The notes under the pieces were generated by a model, which saw only the letters and a list, made by a program, of their open reading frames with translations, was not told where the DNA came from and did no database searches. A DNA stretch of 64,000 nt from Neocallimastix lanati (nom. inval.). Its lineage: Eukaryota > Neocallimastigomycota > Neocallimastigomycetes > Neocallimastigales > Neocallimastigaceae. The stretch lies in contig JACVTC010000007.1 of assembly GCA_016946835.1 (NCBI GenBank), forward strand, positions 450,001 through 514,000, given 5' to 3'. A program made the position numbers and the translations under genes. Shown here in pieces: positions 52,191 to 64,000 of this stretch (position 1 is its first letter; every line of letters starts with the position of its first letter).

Positions 52191-53025
52191 GTTATTGTTA
52201 TATTATTATTATTATTATTATTAGTAATATTTATTTTGATAATATGTAACTTTTAATAATTTTTTTTTATTAATATCTCAATATTTTATATTTTCATCTT
52301 AAAAAATTAAAATTTTATATATTTAAATAATAAAAATATGTAAGGTAAACTTAAATTTTATTTAATATAAAGATTTGGTTAAAATAATACTAATACTAAT
52401 ACTAATAATACTACTAATAATAATATTATTATTATTATAATTATTATTATTATTAAGAACTTAATAAATAAATAAAATGCTAAAAATAAAAAATAAAATA
52501 TAAATATCTAAAAATAAAATTTGAAATTTAATTAATTAAATATCAAAATATTTATAATACATATATGTTCTTAATTTAAAGTATACTTGAAATCAATATT
52601 GATATATGCAATAAATTATTAATTTATTGCATATATCAAATTTATTTCTTATTAAATACAATAATAACATATTAAATATCATCAGATTTAATTTATTATT
52701 ACTACCCTTTATTATTTAAACTTAAAATAAATAAAATAAAATTAAAATATATAAAAATATATTATTACTAAATAATATTTAATAATTAAATATTAAAATA
52801 TTCCTTTGTTAATTATTTATTTCATTTGATAAAAAACAATAATAATAATAATAAATAAATAAATAAATAAATAAATAAATAGAGTTGTTTATTCAAAATT
52901 TTGATACCAACATTAAAAATTTTGATACCAACATTAACTGTAAAAACATATTGATTTTTATTATTATTATTTTAATATTTATTATTACTATTATTATTTC
53001 TTAATTGACCAGATAATAAGAATAA
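50615..53025. other. Intergenic DNA between Rho GEF and FRG1
   Basis: No gene seen. Poly-T (51779-51817), (ATT)n near 52077-52220 and a tandem 21-bp duplication containing TTTTGATACCAACATTAA (about 52895-52937). Confidence 0.6.
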
Positions 53026-54886
53026 TCACTTGCAATAAGAATCACTTTTTAATTTTTCTCTTCTATCAAGCATTGCTTCATGCATCTTTCCAGATTTCTT
53101 TGCTTTTCTTAAATCACTTAAATTTTGATTTGGCATTACCAATCTACCATTTCCCCAACTTTGATATTTTTTACTAAATTGGAACATTTAAAAAAAAAAA
53201 TTTAAAATTAGAATTAAATTATAATTAAATTATTATTATATTATTATTATATTATTATTAGTATTAAGTTATTAAATTATTATAAAATTATTTTTATTAT
53301 CAAATTATCAATAAATTATTATTGTTAAATTATTATTAAATTATTATTAAATTGATATTAAAGGTACTATTGTTATTGTTATTATGATTGCTATTAAAAT
53401 ACTACTGTTATTGCTATTATAGTTGCTATTAAAAGTACTACTGATATTGTTATTATTAAAAGTACTATCAAAAATATTATTGTTATTATTAAAAGTACTA
53501 TCAAAAATATTATTGTTATTATTGTAAAAAAATGCTATTAAAATATTACTATTATTGTTATTATATTAAAATATTATTAAAAATATTATTGTTATCATTC
53601 ATTAAAATATTATTGTTGTTGTCAAAAGATTATTATAATATTAACAGTACTATTAAGTGCGCCATTATAATAATAATATTACTATTAAAAATATTAATAT
53701 AACTACTATTATCATTATTACTATTATTAAAAGTACTATTAAAGCATTACAGTCACTATCATTATTACTATTAAAAATGAATTGAAATTATATAATTTAT
53801 TTTTATTTCTAATGTAGTTTTAATCATAATCATATGTCTAAATTAAAAAATAATTAATAATAAAATAAGAAATAAAAAATTACACTGAATCAATTTCCTG
53901 AGAATATAGAGGCTTTTCTTCAACTTTAACCTTTTTCTTCTTTCTATTTTGTGCTTGAAATTTCACAGTAAATATCTCATGAAAACCAATGGTATCACTA
54001 TCAGCTCTAATAACCATTTTTCCATCTTGCTCATCAACTGTTAAAAATTTATCATAAGAATTTTTGAATGCAATTCCATCTTCTCTGAAAATAACTTCCC
54101 ATTCTTCTTGAACACCTACTGCTTCATTTTCACAAGAAACTACTCCAAATTTATCACATCCTAAATATTTATTATATGCTGATTTTAAATTAAATGATGA
54201 TGAATCAATAACCCGTTTAATTACAAATACTTGTGAAACATCAGTTGGTGTCACATCTTTTATGCTAATTTGTTTTTCATCTTCAAAATCTGCAACAGAA
54301 TTTAATGAAATCTTTGAACTTTTAGAATCAGAACATATACATGATAATTTTTCTGTTGCATTAGATAATATAAATATTGGACCAACTAAATCATCGGTAC
54401 TCTCAACATTTATCCAACCTTTACATTATTATTTTATATTTAAAATTTATATAAAATTATAAATTAAAATTATAAATTTTTTATTTTTTGATTAAAAATT
54501 TAAAATATTTTATTTAAATATTATTCATACATTTTATTATATCTCTTAATATATATATAATGAAAACTAATTTTATATACCTTCTAAAGTCATTTCTTCT
54601 TCTTTTTCTTCTTCATGCTTTCTTTTCTTATCCTTCTTTCTTAAAATTTTTTTTTTTAAAAAAAAAAGTATTTATTGTAAATTTATATATATTTCAAATA
54701 TTTTTGTATATATATAATAATATAAATAAGTAATTTTAAAATATTAATTTCATGTATTTTTAATATGAAAAAAAATTAAGAAACGTTATTAAGTAATAAA
54801 TAATTATCAATTTACTTTTTATGTTTCTTTTTTTCTGATCCTTTAAAGGTTAATTTCCCTTTAATTGATTTATAGCTCGATGACAT
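53026..54886 (-). CDS. FRG1: FRG1 homologue (actin/RNA-associated, fascin-like fold)
   Basis: Four exons: 54816-54886, 54581-54639, 53884-54418 and 53026-53173, giving 270 residues against 258 in human FRG1. A Lys-rich N-terminus (KKDKKRKHEEE) serves as a nuclear/nucleolar signal in the family. It is followed by GWINVESTDDLVGPIFI. The beta-trefoil core has FNLKSAYNKYLGCD and VQEEWEVIF, a second basic motif follows (NRKKKKVKVEE), and the C-terminal signature is HEAMLDRREKLKSDSYCK. FRG1 proteins associate with spliceosomal and pre-ribosomal particles and bundle actin. Intron 3 (710 bp) is filled with degenerate ATT/ACT triplets. Confidence 0.9.
53220..53770. repeat. Degenerate ATT/ACT triplet region in FRG1 intron 3
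   Basis: Imperfect repeats such as AAAAGTACTATCAAAAATATTATTGTT recurring with variants. Looks like an aged, mutating microsatellite. Confidence 0.7.
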
Positions 54887-56034
54887 TTCAAATGATTTCT
54901 TTAATGTTTTTTTTTTTAAAAAAAAAAAAAAAGAAAAATATATATATATACTGTTAATTATTTTCAAATTCTAAACTAATACAAAATTTATGATATAATA
55001 TTATATTAAAAATAATAATATATATTAATATATTATATTAATATTATATACAATATAATATTATATGTAAAATCAATTACATCAAAATTTTAAAATAAAA
55101 TTTATTTGGATGAGAATTCTTTAATGAAATATTAAATAAAGTATATATAAACTTTTATTAAATTTTTAAATATATATATATGTTAAAATTTAAAATAAAA
55201 AAATTTATTATTAATATATTTAATAAAATATGAAATAAAAAATTTTATTAATTTATTTAATAAAATATAAAAGTTTGGTTTGGTTAATAATTTAAGAATA
55301 ACTCTTTAATAATAGTTATGATATAATATAAATCAATATAAAAATTGAATTGCTTTAAAAACTATATGAAATAAATAGATATAAATTAGTATTTTGTGTA
55401 ATTATAAATACAATAGTAATAATAATAATAATAATAAAATTTAAGAGTATAAATATAAAACTTTGATAATATTCATAATTATAATTCAATACATTTAATA
55501 AAATATATTTTTAAATATTAGAGGTCTCTTTCGTTAATATAATTCAAAAAAAATTTTAAATCTAAAAAATTTTTTACGTATATTTTAGGGTAATATACAT
55601 AGCTCATAATAAAATACGTGATAACATATATTTTTATTTATTCAAAAATAATGGTAAAGATTATTTTATTTTACTTTTTTCTTAATACTTTATTCTATTT
55701 TGTTTTATTCTTATATTTAATTATTTAATATTTTCTTTACATAGTTTATGTAAAAGAATATTATAAAAGTTCTTCTATTATAATATATAATTAATTTTTA
55801 TTTTAAAGAAAATAAAATAGATAATACAATATTTTGTATAGTTAATATATCAAATAATTAGATAAAAAATTAAGAAAAATATTTTTTATGTACTTCAATA
55901 TACATACATATATAATTTATAGAAGTTTTTGTAATTATTAAAATGACATAACTATTTATTTATATTTTAGCAATTATTCATCATTTATTAACTAATTTGC
56001 AAATATGAAAAAAATTCAAAATTTTATAAAATTT

Positions 56035-56071
<37 letters not shown>

Positions 56072-58419
56072 TTAATAAAAATAATCATCATATATAAATA
56101 AATAATAAAAAAATATTTTTAAATACTTTTTAATTTAATATATTGTTTATATTAAGAGATTTTTTTTTTTTAAATAATCTTAATTATTACTTAAATTATT
56201 ACATAATAATACATAATTAATTATTATAATTTTATATATACAAAATACTTAATATTAAATATTAATTAATAATTAATATTTATAATAAATATAATAAATA
56301 TAATAAATATTTAATAAATAATAATCAATAATCAATAATAATAATTAATAATTAATTTTTTATTTTTTAAAAAATTAATTAATTTTCCCTTATTAAATAA
56401 TAAAAAAATTTAATAAAATAAATTTTATTTTAAAAAAACGTATTCTATTTCATTTTATTTTATTTTATTTAATAAAACATTAAATTGAGAAATATCAAGA
56501 AAATTAATTTGCTGTAAAGTCTTAATTTTTTTTTTTATATAATATTTAATATTTTAAATTTCGATAATATTATAAAAATTATAAATATGATTATTATAAT
56601 GATAATAAAAGTTAAACGGTGTTAAATAATAATTCAAATGGTTTAAATGGTTAATCCATATTTTATGATATATTTCTAAAAATGGATAATTATAATTATT
56701 ATACAAAAATTGCATTTGTTATAATTATTTTTATAATATAAATAAATATACAATAATAAAAATTGAAAGAAAAAAAAAGTAGCAAATAAAATATTTTTTT
56801 ATAATGAAATTATTTGTGATTTAATAAATCAATAATGAAATTAATAATAACAAAAATTTACAATTAATAACAATTGTAAGATCTTTTTATTTTATTTTAT
56901 TTTAATATTGAATAACAACAATATATATTATATACAACTTGAACTTGAACAATTTATAAAAAAAAAAAAAAAAATAAAAAAAAAAAAAAAAAAAAAAAAA
57001 AGAAAAAATTTAAAAATTAATTTTAAAAGTGTTATCAAAAGGATAATAAATTTTTTTAATACAGGAAATATACTTTACTTTATAATAAAGAAAATATATT
57101 TATAGATAATAAAAATATTTTAATAAACAATTTAATATTAATAAAAAAATTAATATTTATTATTGTTTATAAATATAAATATATCCATTATATATTTTAG
57201 GTTTTAATATTAATTTAGAATTATAAAATAATTTCAATGTTAATAATATAAAAAATAAATGATTTTGAAATACTAATAATTAAAATAAAATAAATATATA
57301 TATAGAAAATAATATAATTATATTATCAAAATATTAATTATTATTAGTAGTAATTGCTTAGGTTATAATAATTATATTATATTATAATAAAATCAAAATA
57401 GAAATTTGAATTTTTGAATTTTAATATGAAAGTTTTTGTTTAACAATTAAATTTTAAATTAATTTAAAAAAGTGATAATAAAGATATTAAATGAGTATTT
57501 AGCATTTATTAAATTAAATAAATACTAACAAAGTATTATCATATATCTACATAATATTTATATATATATATTTCTAGTAAAAAAAGCAAAATTGAAAAAA
57601 AGAAAGTACATCTACTAATATAATATAAAAATAATTATATATATATATATAAAATGAATTTAATTTTATTTTAATAATATTAATAATTTCGTTTAAAAAT
57701 ATATTAATTATTTTTATTAAATTACTTAAATATTAATTTAAATATTAATAATATTATTTTTATTATATTGTTAAATTTATATAAAATTTAAATATAGGTT
57801 AACATAAAGAAAAAATAAAAAAAATAAAAAAAAAAAAAAAAATAAAAAAATAAAATAAAATAAAAATATAATTTATAAAATTTTTATAGGACAAAAACAA
57901 TAAAATCAACAATATTAAAAAATAAAATAAGTTTTCCTTCTAATCAAAATAAACATAAAAAAAGAGACAACTAATTTCATTATTTTTTGAAATAATAGTA
58001 TATTTTAAATTTCGCAAATAATAAATAGGGAAATTTGATTACCTATTTACGTGTATGACGATATAAACCATTTTATTTGGTGATTGTTATGTTTAATTAT
58101 GCTACTATATATTTAATGTTATTATCTTATATAAAAATATTTTAATAAACCATTTATTTGAATTATAATTTTATATATTGAAAAATATTTTTAATAATTT
58201 AATAATTTATTAAAATAATACAATATAATATAAGTCTTTTTATTATTATTATTATTATTATTATAATTTTTCATATAAAACTTTTACTAAATTTATAATT
58301 TTATAATTTATTTTTATAAGTAATTATACTAACTTTTCTTTTTTAAATTTTTTCTTTTTTTTTTTTTTTTTTTTTTTTTATTCTTTTTTTTTTTTTCTTT
58401 TTTTTTTTTTCTTCTCCTT

Positions 58420-58490
<71 letters not shown>

Positions 58491-58646
58491 AATAATTAAA
58501 ACAATATCAAAAATATTATATAATTCTATATATAATATAATATACAATTTAATATCTTTATATATATATATATAAATAGCCATAATATATTAATAAGTAA
58601 AAGTAGTTAATTATAATAAGAAAACAAATCATTAGAAAAAAAAAAT
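54887..58646. other. 3.8-kb divergent intergenic region
   Basis: Between FRG1 and the CBM21-like gene. No gene seen. Poly-A (56039-56069) and a (TA)n tract near the downstream gene are the only notable structures. Confidence 0.6.
58424..58485. repeat. (TA)n dinucleotide tract upstream of the CBM21-like gene
   Basis: About 31 TA copies preceded by T-rich, C-interrupted sequence, 160 bp before the ATG at 58647. It may contribute to an open promoter; that is inference. Confidence 0.85.
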
Positions 58647-59381
58647 ATGTCACGTTCAATTTCTTGTTATGATTCATCATTACCAGCAATTGAACTTGAT
58701 ATTGCTCAAGCAAAAGCAAATAATTTTAATGAACCAGGAAAAGAAACTGCGACCTATATTGAAGGAACACTTTTAGTGAGAAGCGATGCAGGAATGAATA
58801 AATCTGTTTATGTACGTTTATGTGATCCAAAAAAACACTGGATTAATATAGGTGCATCATATTTACGTACAATAGATGATAGAACAGAACTTTGGTATTT
58901 TAAAACTCCATCTTATGGTTATGATCCAGGAGCAGAATATGTTAGCTTCCAATTTGCTTTATGCTTAGTAGTACCAGGTAGACCAGACGTATGGGATAAT
59001 AATTATGGTAATAATTATGAAGTAGGTAAAGGAACAAAATGTCCAACACCACTTATTGCATTTGGTTCGCGTAAATTAATTCCAAATTTAGAAAGTATTA
59101 TGATATATGATGGATGGAAAGGAAGTATTTATGTATCACCAGCTATTGGTAAACCAAAAGATGTATCTATAATCTGGTCATTAGATAAATGGAAGAGTGA
59201 AAATATATTATCACTTCAATATGTTTATCAAACAAATCAAGTGGATATCTATCGCTGGAATATTGAATTAAATGTGCCTCAACATACAGAAATAAATTAT
59301 TATTTTAAGGCTATAACTGAAAATGGAGAAATATATGTAGATACAAATAATAATAAGAATTATGATTTAATAAATATTTAA
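58647..59381 (+). CDS. Protein of two CBM21-like (starch/glycogen-binding) modules
   Basis: 244 residues, single exon. Module 1 (about 25-135) ends with VWDNNYGNNYEV, the WDNNxGxNY signature of CBM21, the family also found in glycogen-targeting subunits of protein phosphatase 1. Module 2 (about 155-242) has SLDKWKSE and ends YVDTNNNKNYDLI, a divergent form of the same motif. There is no catalytic domain, signal peptide or clear RVxF motif, so an intracellular polysaccharide-binding or glycogen-associated role is inferred. The ATG at 58647 follows an A-rich leader typical of this genome. Confidence 0.72.
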   Translation: MSRSISCYDSSLPAIELDIAQAKANNFNEPGKETATYIEGTLLVRSDAGMNKSVYVRLCDPKKHWINIGASYLRTIDDRTELWYFKTPSYGYDPGAEYVSFQFALCLVVPGRPDVWDNNYGNNYEVGKGTKCPTPLIAFGSRKLIPNLESIMIYDGWKGSIYVSPAIGKPKDVSIIWSLDKWKSENILSLQYVYQTNQVDIYRWNIELNVPQHTEINYYFKAITENGEIYVDTNNNKNYDLINI

Positions 59382-60065
59382 TTTTATATCATACTAAAAG
59401 TACTAATACTAATAATAAAAGAGCTTTTAATTTATAATTTTTTTTTATTTTTATTATTATTATTTTTTTTTTTATAATAGTTAATAATGGTGATATTTAT
59501 TTATTTATTTATTTATTAAATAAAAAAATAATAAATAATAATAATAACAATAGTATTTTTCTTAAAAAAAATAAAGAAAAAAAATAATAATAATATATAT
59601 ATAAGCAATAATAATTCAAATTCACAACTTATTATTAAATATTATTCAAATAACAATTACTATATATATATATTTAATCATTAAAATAATAATAATAATA
59701 ATAAAATAATAAGTAATTATATTAATATTAAATTGATTATTTAAAAATAATTATAATAAAAACAAAAAGAAAATAAAAAATAAAAAAAAAAAAAAAAAAA
59801 ATATTACCCAATACTACAAAAACAATAAAAATAATAATAATAATAATAATAATAATAATTTAAAAAATTAATTTCACTCTATTAAATTTTATTTTTCTTT
59901 ATATTTACATATTTTCTAATTTCCATTTATTTAACATTTTTTATATTATTTATTTCATTTTATTTAATATCATTTTGATTTTATATATTAATAATATTAT
60001 TTTTTATTAAATGATAAAAAAAGAAAAAGATAAATATATATATATATATATATATAGGATACTCA

Positions 60066-60125
<60 letters not shown>

Positions 60126-62774
60126 AATAATATACTTATTATTCATCATTAAGAAAAAAAAGTTCTATTTGTATTAATATTATTATAATATTAATAATCA
60201 AAATATAACTAACTTTATTACATTAATAGGCATATTTATCAAAAAAAAAAAAAAAAAAAAAAAAATAAAAAATAAAAAAATAAAAAAATAAAAAAATAAA
60301 AGTCAACACAAAATAATATTAATACCAATAATCTAATAACAAATGAATTTAATTTTTTTTTTTTCAATAAAATGTATTAAATATTAATTATTCCCTATAT
60401 TTAACAAATAAAATAATTCATTATTAAAAAAAAATAAATAAAATTTAAAAATTAAAAGAAAAATTTTTTATAGTTAAAATTAGTTTTTAATTAATTTAAT
60501 TAAAAATTGTATTTTATTAAAAAATATTAAATTAATAATAAATTATTAATAAATTAATTTCAATTTTAATTTCAAAATAGATTTTTTAAATTTTCATATA
60601 TAAAAATTTTATAATAGTATGAATTAATTAATAATTAAAAAAAAAAAAAAACTTTTAAAAGAAAAATTTATAATATAAAATATAAATAATATTAATAATA
60701 TTTTATTATATTATAAAATTATATACAAATAAAAATTGATATGAAATATAATTGTATTTTAAATAAGATTTTATTATATCATTTTAATAAAATAATTTAT
60801 AATTATTTTTTTTCCTTAAATTATAAAAAAATAAATAAATACTAAATATATTTAAATTATTTATTTATATTTATTATTTAATAATATTAAACTTTATTTC
60901 TAACAAATTATTATTATCTTCAAGTTGTTTGGAAAAAAAAAATTTTTTAATAAAAAATTAAGTGTAGGATACATCAAACCTATCAATATAAATATATAAT
61001 ATATTATTGATGAAGTTTTTAAAAAATATAATATGATTATCATAATAAAATATTGGTGATTTTTACATCACATGATATAATAGTGATTTGTTTAATCAAA
61101 AAAAAAATATATATTATATTAATAAATATTATGAATATAGTATGAATAAAGAAATAAATATTTTGAACATAATATCATGATCATAAAGTTATTTAAAGTA
61201 ATTAAGGATTAATAATTTCTAACATAAATATATAAAACTATTATTGATATATAAAATCAAAAATTTCAAAATTATTATCACAAGACTATTTGTTGAGAAA
61301 AGAAATTAATGATCAAGAAATCTTTGTATTTTAGATATTTTTTTTTTAAAATATGTATATATATATCTTTATATTTATATATATACAAATTATTAAAATA
61401 ATTAAATTATAATCATATTTATATTCTTATAATAAAAAATTACTAATTAAGGTTTAATATTAAATTGTTAATATTAAAAATAATTATATTATGAATCAAT
61501 ATTAATTATTATTTGAATTTACATATTAAAACTTAAAGCCTATATAAATACTTTTATTCATATACTAATTTCTTAGTTTTTTATATATATGGTTTTATAT
61601 ATTTATTAATTAAAACTATTTTTATTTCTTATTTCTTATTTATTTATTTATTTATTAATTTATTATTTATTATTTATTATTTATTATTTATTATTTATTA
61701 TTATTATTATTATTATTATTTATTATTTATTATTTATTATTTATTATTTATTATTTATTATTTATTATTTATTATTTATTATTTATTATTTATTATTTAT
61801 TATTTATTATTTATTATTTATTATTTATTATTTATTATTTATTATTTATTATTTATTATTTATTATTTATTATTTATTATTTATTATTTATTATTTATTA
61901 TTTATTATTTATTATTTATTATTATTTATTATTTATTATTTATTATTTATTATTTATTATTTATTATTTATTATTTATTTATTTATTAATTATTTATTAT
62001 TTATTATTTATTCATTTATTCATTTAATACATAATTTTATCTAAAATACATTTACATTCTAATTAATTTATTTCATTTATTTTTATTTAAAAAAAAAAAA
62101 AAAAATATCAATCTCAAATAATATTATGTTTTGTAATAAAAAATGATCAAATTTAATTATTAAGATTTATTGAAAAAAATAACAATAATAATCTATTTTT
62201 TATAATTTTATATATTTTCCTTTTCTTTTATTTTTTCCTTTTTTTTTTTTTTTTTTTAAATTCTTATAAAAAAAAGATTAACATACTAATAATAGTATTA
62301 AATATTAAAAAGGTAATAATTAAATAAAATATAAATATAAATTATTGAATAATTTTAATATATATTTTAATATGGAAAAATATAAAAGTAATAGATATAC
62401 TTTATAAATAAAATAAATAAACTATAGATTTCTTGAAGTGATTAAATATAAATTTAAATTTTAAAATATGATTAATTTTAATATATATTGTATATATATA
62501 TATATATATACATTAAAACAATGCTGATTAAAAAAGTGAAATATTTATTGAATAACAATTTTTGTTTATTATTTATTTTAAACGTATATATATTATTATT
62601 ATTATTATTATTATATATATTTTAAGAAAAAAAAACTGTAGGAATAAATATTATTGAGTAATATTTAAAGGTTAAATATACTTTCTTTTTAAATATTAAT
62701 AATAAAATTAAATAACATCAAAAAAAAATAAATTAAAAAAATAAATTAAAGTATTAGATAAAACCAAAAAAAAA
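59382..62774. other. Intergenic DNA
   Basis: No gene seen. Poly-A runs at 60065-60108 and 60241-60265 and the reverse-oriented heptanucleotide array at 61640-62010. Confidence 0.65.
61640..62010. repeat. (TTTATTA)n heptanucleotide array
   Basis: About 48 copies of the reverse complement of TAATAAA, with a short (ATT)n patch near 61698-61722. Same satellite as at 865-1228 and 36205-36537, in the opposite orientation. Confidence 0.95.
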
Positions 62775-64000
62775 ATGGCATCAAAGGATAAGAAATTGGA
62801 ATCTACTCCATGTCAAAGCAAATCATGTGTTGGAAAATTAATTTTCTTAGCTCTCTGTGCTTTATTTATGATTTTCCAAGTAATTATCTATTTTATTATT
62901 TTCTATTTTTTTTTTTTAAAAAAAAATTATTCTAAATAAGAAAATATCAAAATTTAAATGTTAATATTATTTTTATTAATATATAAGTGAATGTAATTTA
63001 TAAAAAATTATATTAATTAGATTATATAAATTTATTATATGGTATTATTATTTTAAATAATTTGTAAATGATAATTTATTTGTAAATATTTTATATAAAT
63101 ATAAATAATAGTTATATTTTAATAATATTAAGATAATAAATATAAATGAGCTGTTTAAATATATAAAATATTTTTAAAATAATAATATACTGAAATAAAA
63201 TAAAAATTAATTAAAAAATATTATTTAAACTTTCATATTGTTTAACATAATATCAAATAATAAACTTTAGTAGTAATACAAGTTAAATATTTTATTTAAT
63301 AAAATATTATTCATATTAATTTTCTTTTTTTTTATATTATAAGATTTCTCAAATTAAGAAAACTTCTGATATTATTGAAGATATTGGTAAAAGTATTCGT
63401 TCAGAAGTCTGCCAAACTTATATTGATGAACATCCACAAGAAAAACATTATTTTGGTAAGGATTTGGAATCTATCTTTAATGTTAAGCACGCTTTAAAAA
63501 CTGTTTCACAAAATGATTTTATTGAAAATTTATTAAATGGTATGGATATTACTCAAAGTGAAAGATATCAACAAGATGTTATTGAATATGAAAAACGTAC
63601 TGTTCAATACGGTCCTTACATTGAAAGAGGTTTTGAAAATGATGAAAGATTCTATATTAAGGTTATTATAATTAATTTAAGAATGTATTTTAATATAATA
63701 ATATAATATTTTTTAAGATTATATAAATATTTATTACTATAGTTGATATTTAATAATTATCAATTATTTTTTCATATGATTTTTTTCTTTAAAATATATA
63801 TATATAATTTTTCATTATATAAATGTAAAACAGCTTTCTTCACAACAAGTTGGTTATGGTCTTTTTGCAAATGTTGATATTTTACCAAATTCTGTTATTG
63901 GTGTTTATCACGGTACTCTTACTCACGTTAAGCCATATTATACAGACACTGATTATGCTTGGGATTATGGAACTTTCCCAAATCCAGAAAACCCAGAAGA
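62775..64000 (+). CDS. Membrane-anchored SET-domain protein (5' part, runs off window)
   Basis: Exons 62775-62879, 63344-63661 and 63834 to the window end, phases closing. Residues 18-35 (CVGKLIFLALCALFMIFQ) form a hydrophobic signal anchor. A region of about 100 residues without recognised motifs follows. The SET domain then begins with VGYGLFANVDILPNSVIGVYHG, which matches the family's N-terminal GxGLFA...I..G..I.EY.G pattern. The AdoMet-binding NHS/C motif and catalytic Tyr would lie beyond the window. Probably a protein lysine methyltransferase-like enzyme. A transmembrane anchor is unusual for a histone methyltransferase. Confidence 0.75.

Overview
This is nuclear DNA of a eukaryote with extreme AT content. 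Genes have several short GT-AG introns, intergenic DNA is almost pure A/T, and homopolymers, (AAT)n tracts and (TAATAAA)n arrays are everywhere. The standard genetic code fits all genes. The base composition, Asn/Ser-rich proteins, Kre9/Knh1-like and CBM21-like domains and Ty3/gypsy chromoviruses point to an anaerobic gut fungus (Neocallimastigomycota). That assignment is inference; a dictyostelid-like AT-rich protist is the main alternative.

Positions 1335-25949 are a four-deep nest of Ty3/gypsy LTR retrotransposons, each boundary marked by a target-site duplication (TSD). Element C (LTRs about 385 bp, TSD CGTA) is oldest, non-autonomous, and encodes an Asn-rich protein with a degenerate protease-like domain. 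Element A (chromovirus, 639-bp LTRs, TSD GTTTT) sits inside C's reading frame. Element D (643-bp LTRs, TSD ATGCC) sits inside A's pol and carries a large in-frame deletion of RT/RNase H. Element B (minus strand, about 1080-bp LTRs, TSD TCAA) sits inside D's 5' LTR and looks complete. A and D have self-complementary primer sites of the Tf1/sushi type. B and C share one tRNA-type primer site. Several RNA elements stand out: in B, a -1 frameshift heptamer with an H-type pseudoknot and five tandem hairpins in the leader; in A and D, three hairpins whose stems differ but still pair.

The rest (25954-64000) is host sequence with sparse genes. They are a Kre9-like/TM/SH3 membrane protein (minus, 28729-30621), a long-chain-base phosphate phosphatase (minus, 36799-39998), the diphthamide J-protein DPH4 (plus, 40804-41942), a 1586-residue SH3-DH-PH-PX Rho GEF (minus, 43161-50614), FRG1 (minus, 53026-54886), a two-module CBM21-like protein (plus, 58647-59381) and the 5' part of a membrane-anchored SET-domain gene (plus, 62775 to window end). 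I built the exon models by hand from splice signals, reading frame and domain continuity; all phases close. No rRNA, CRISPR or convincing tRNA gene was seen.
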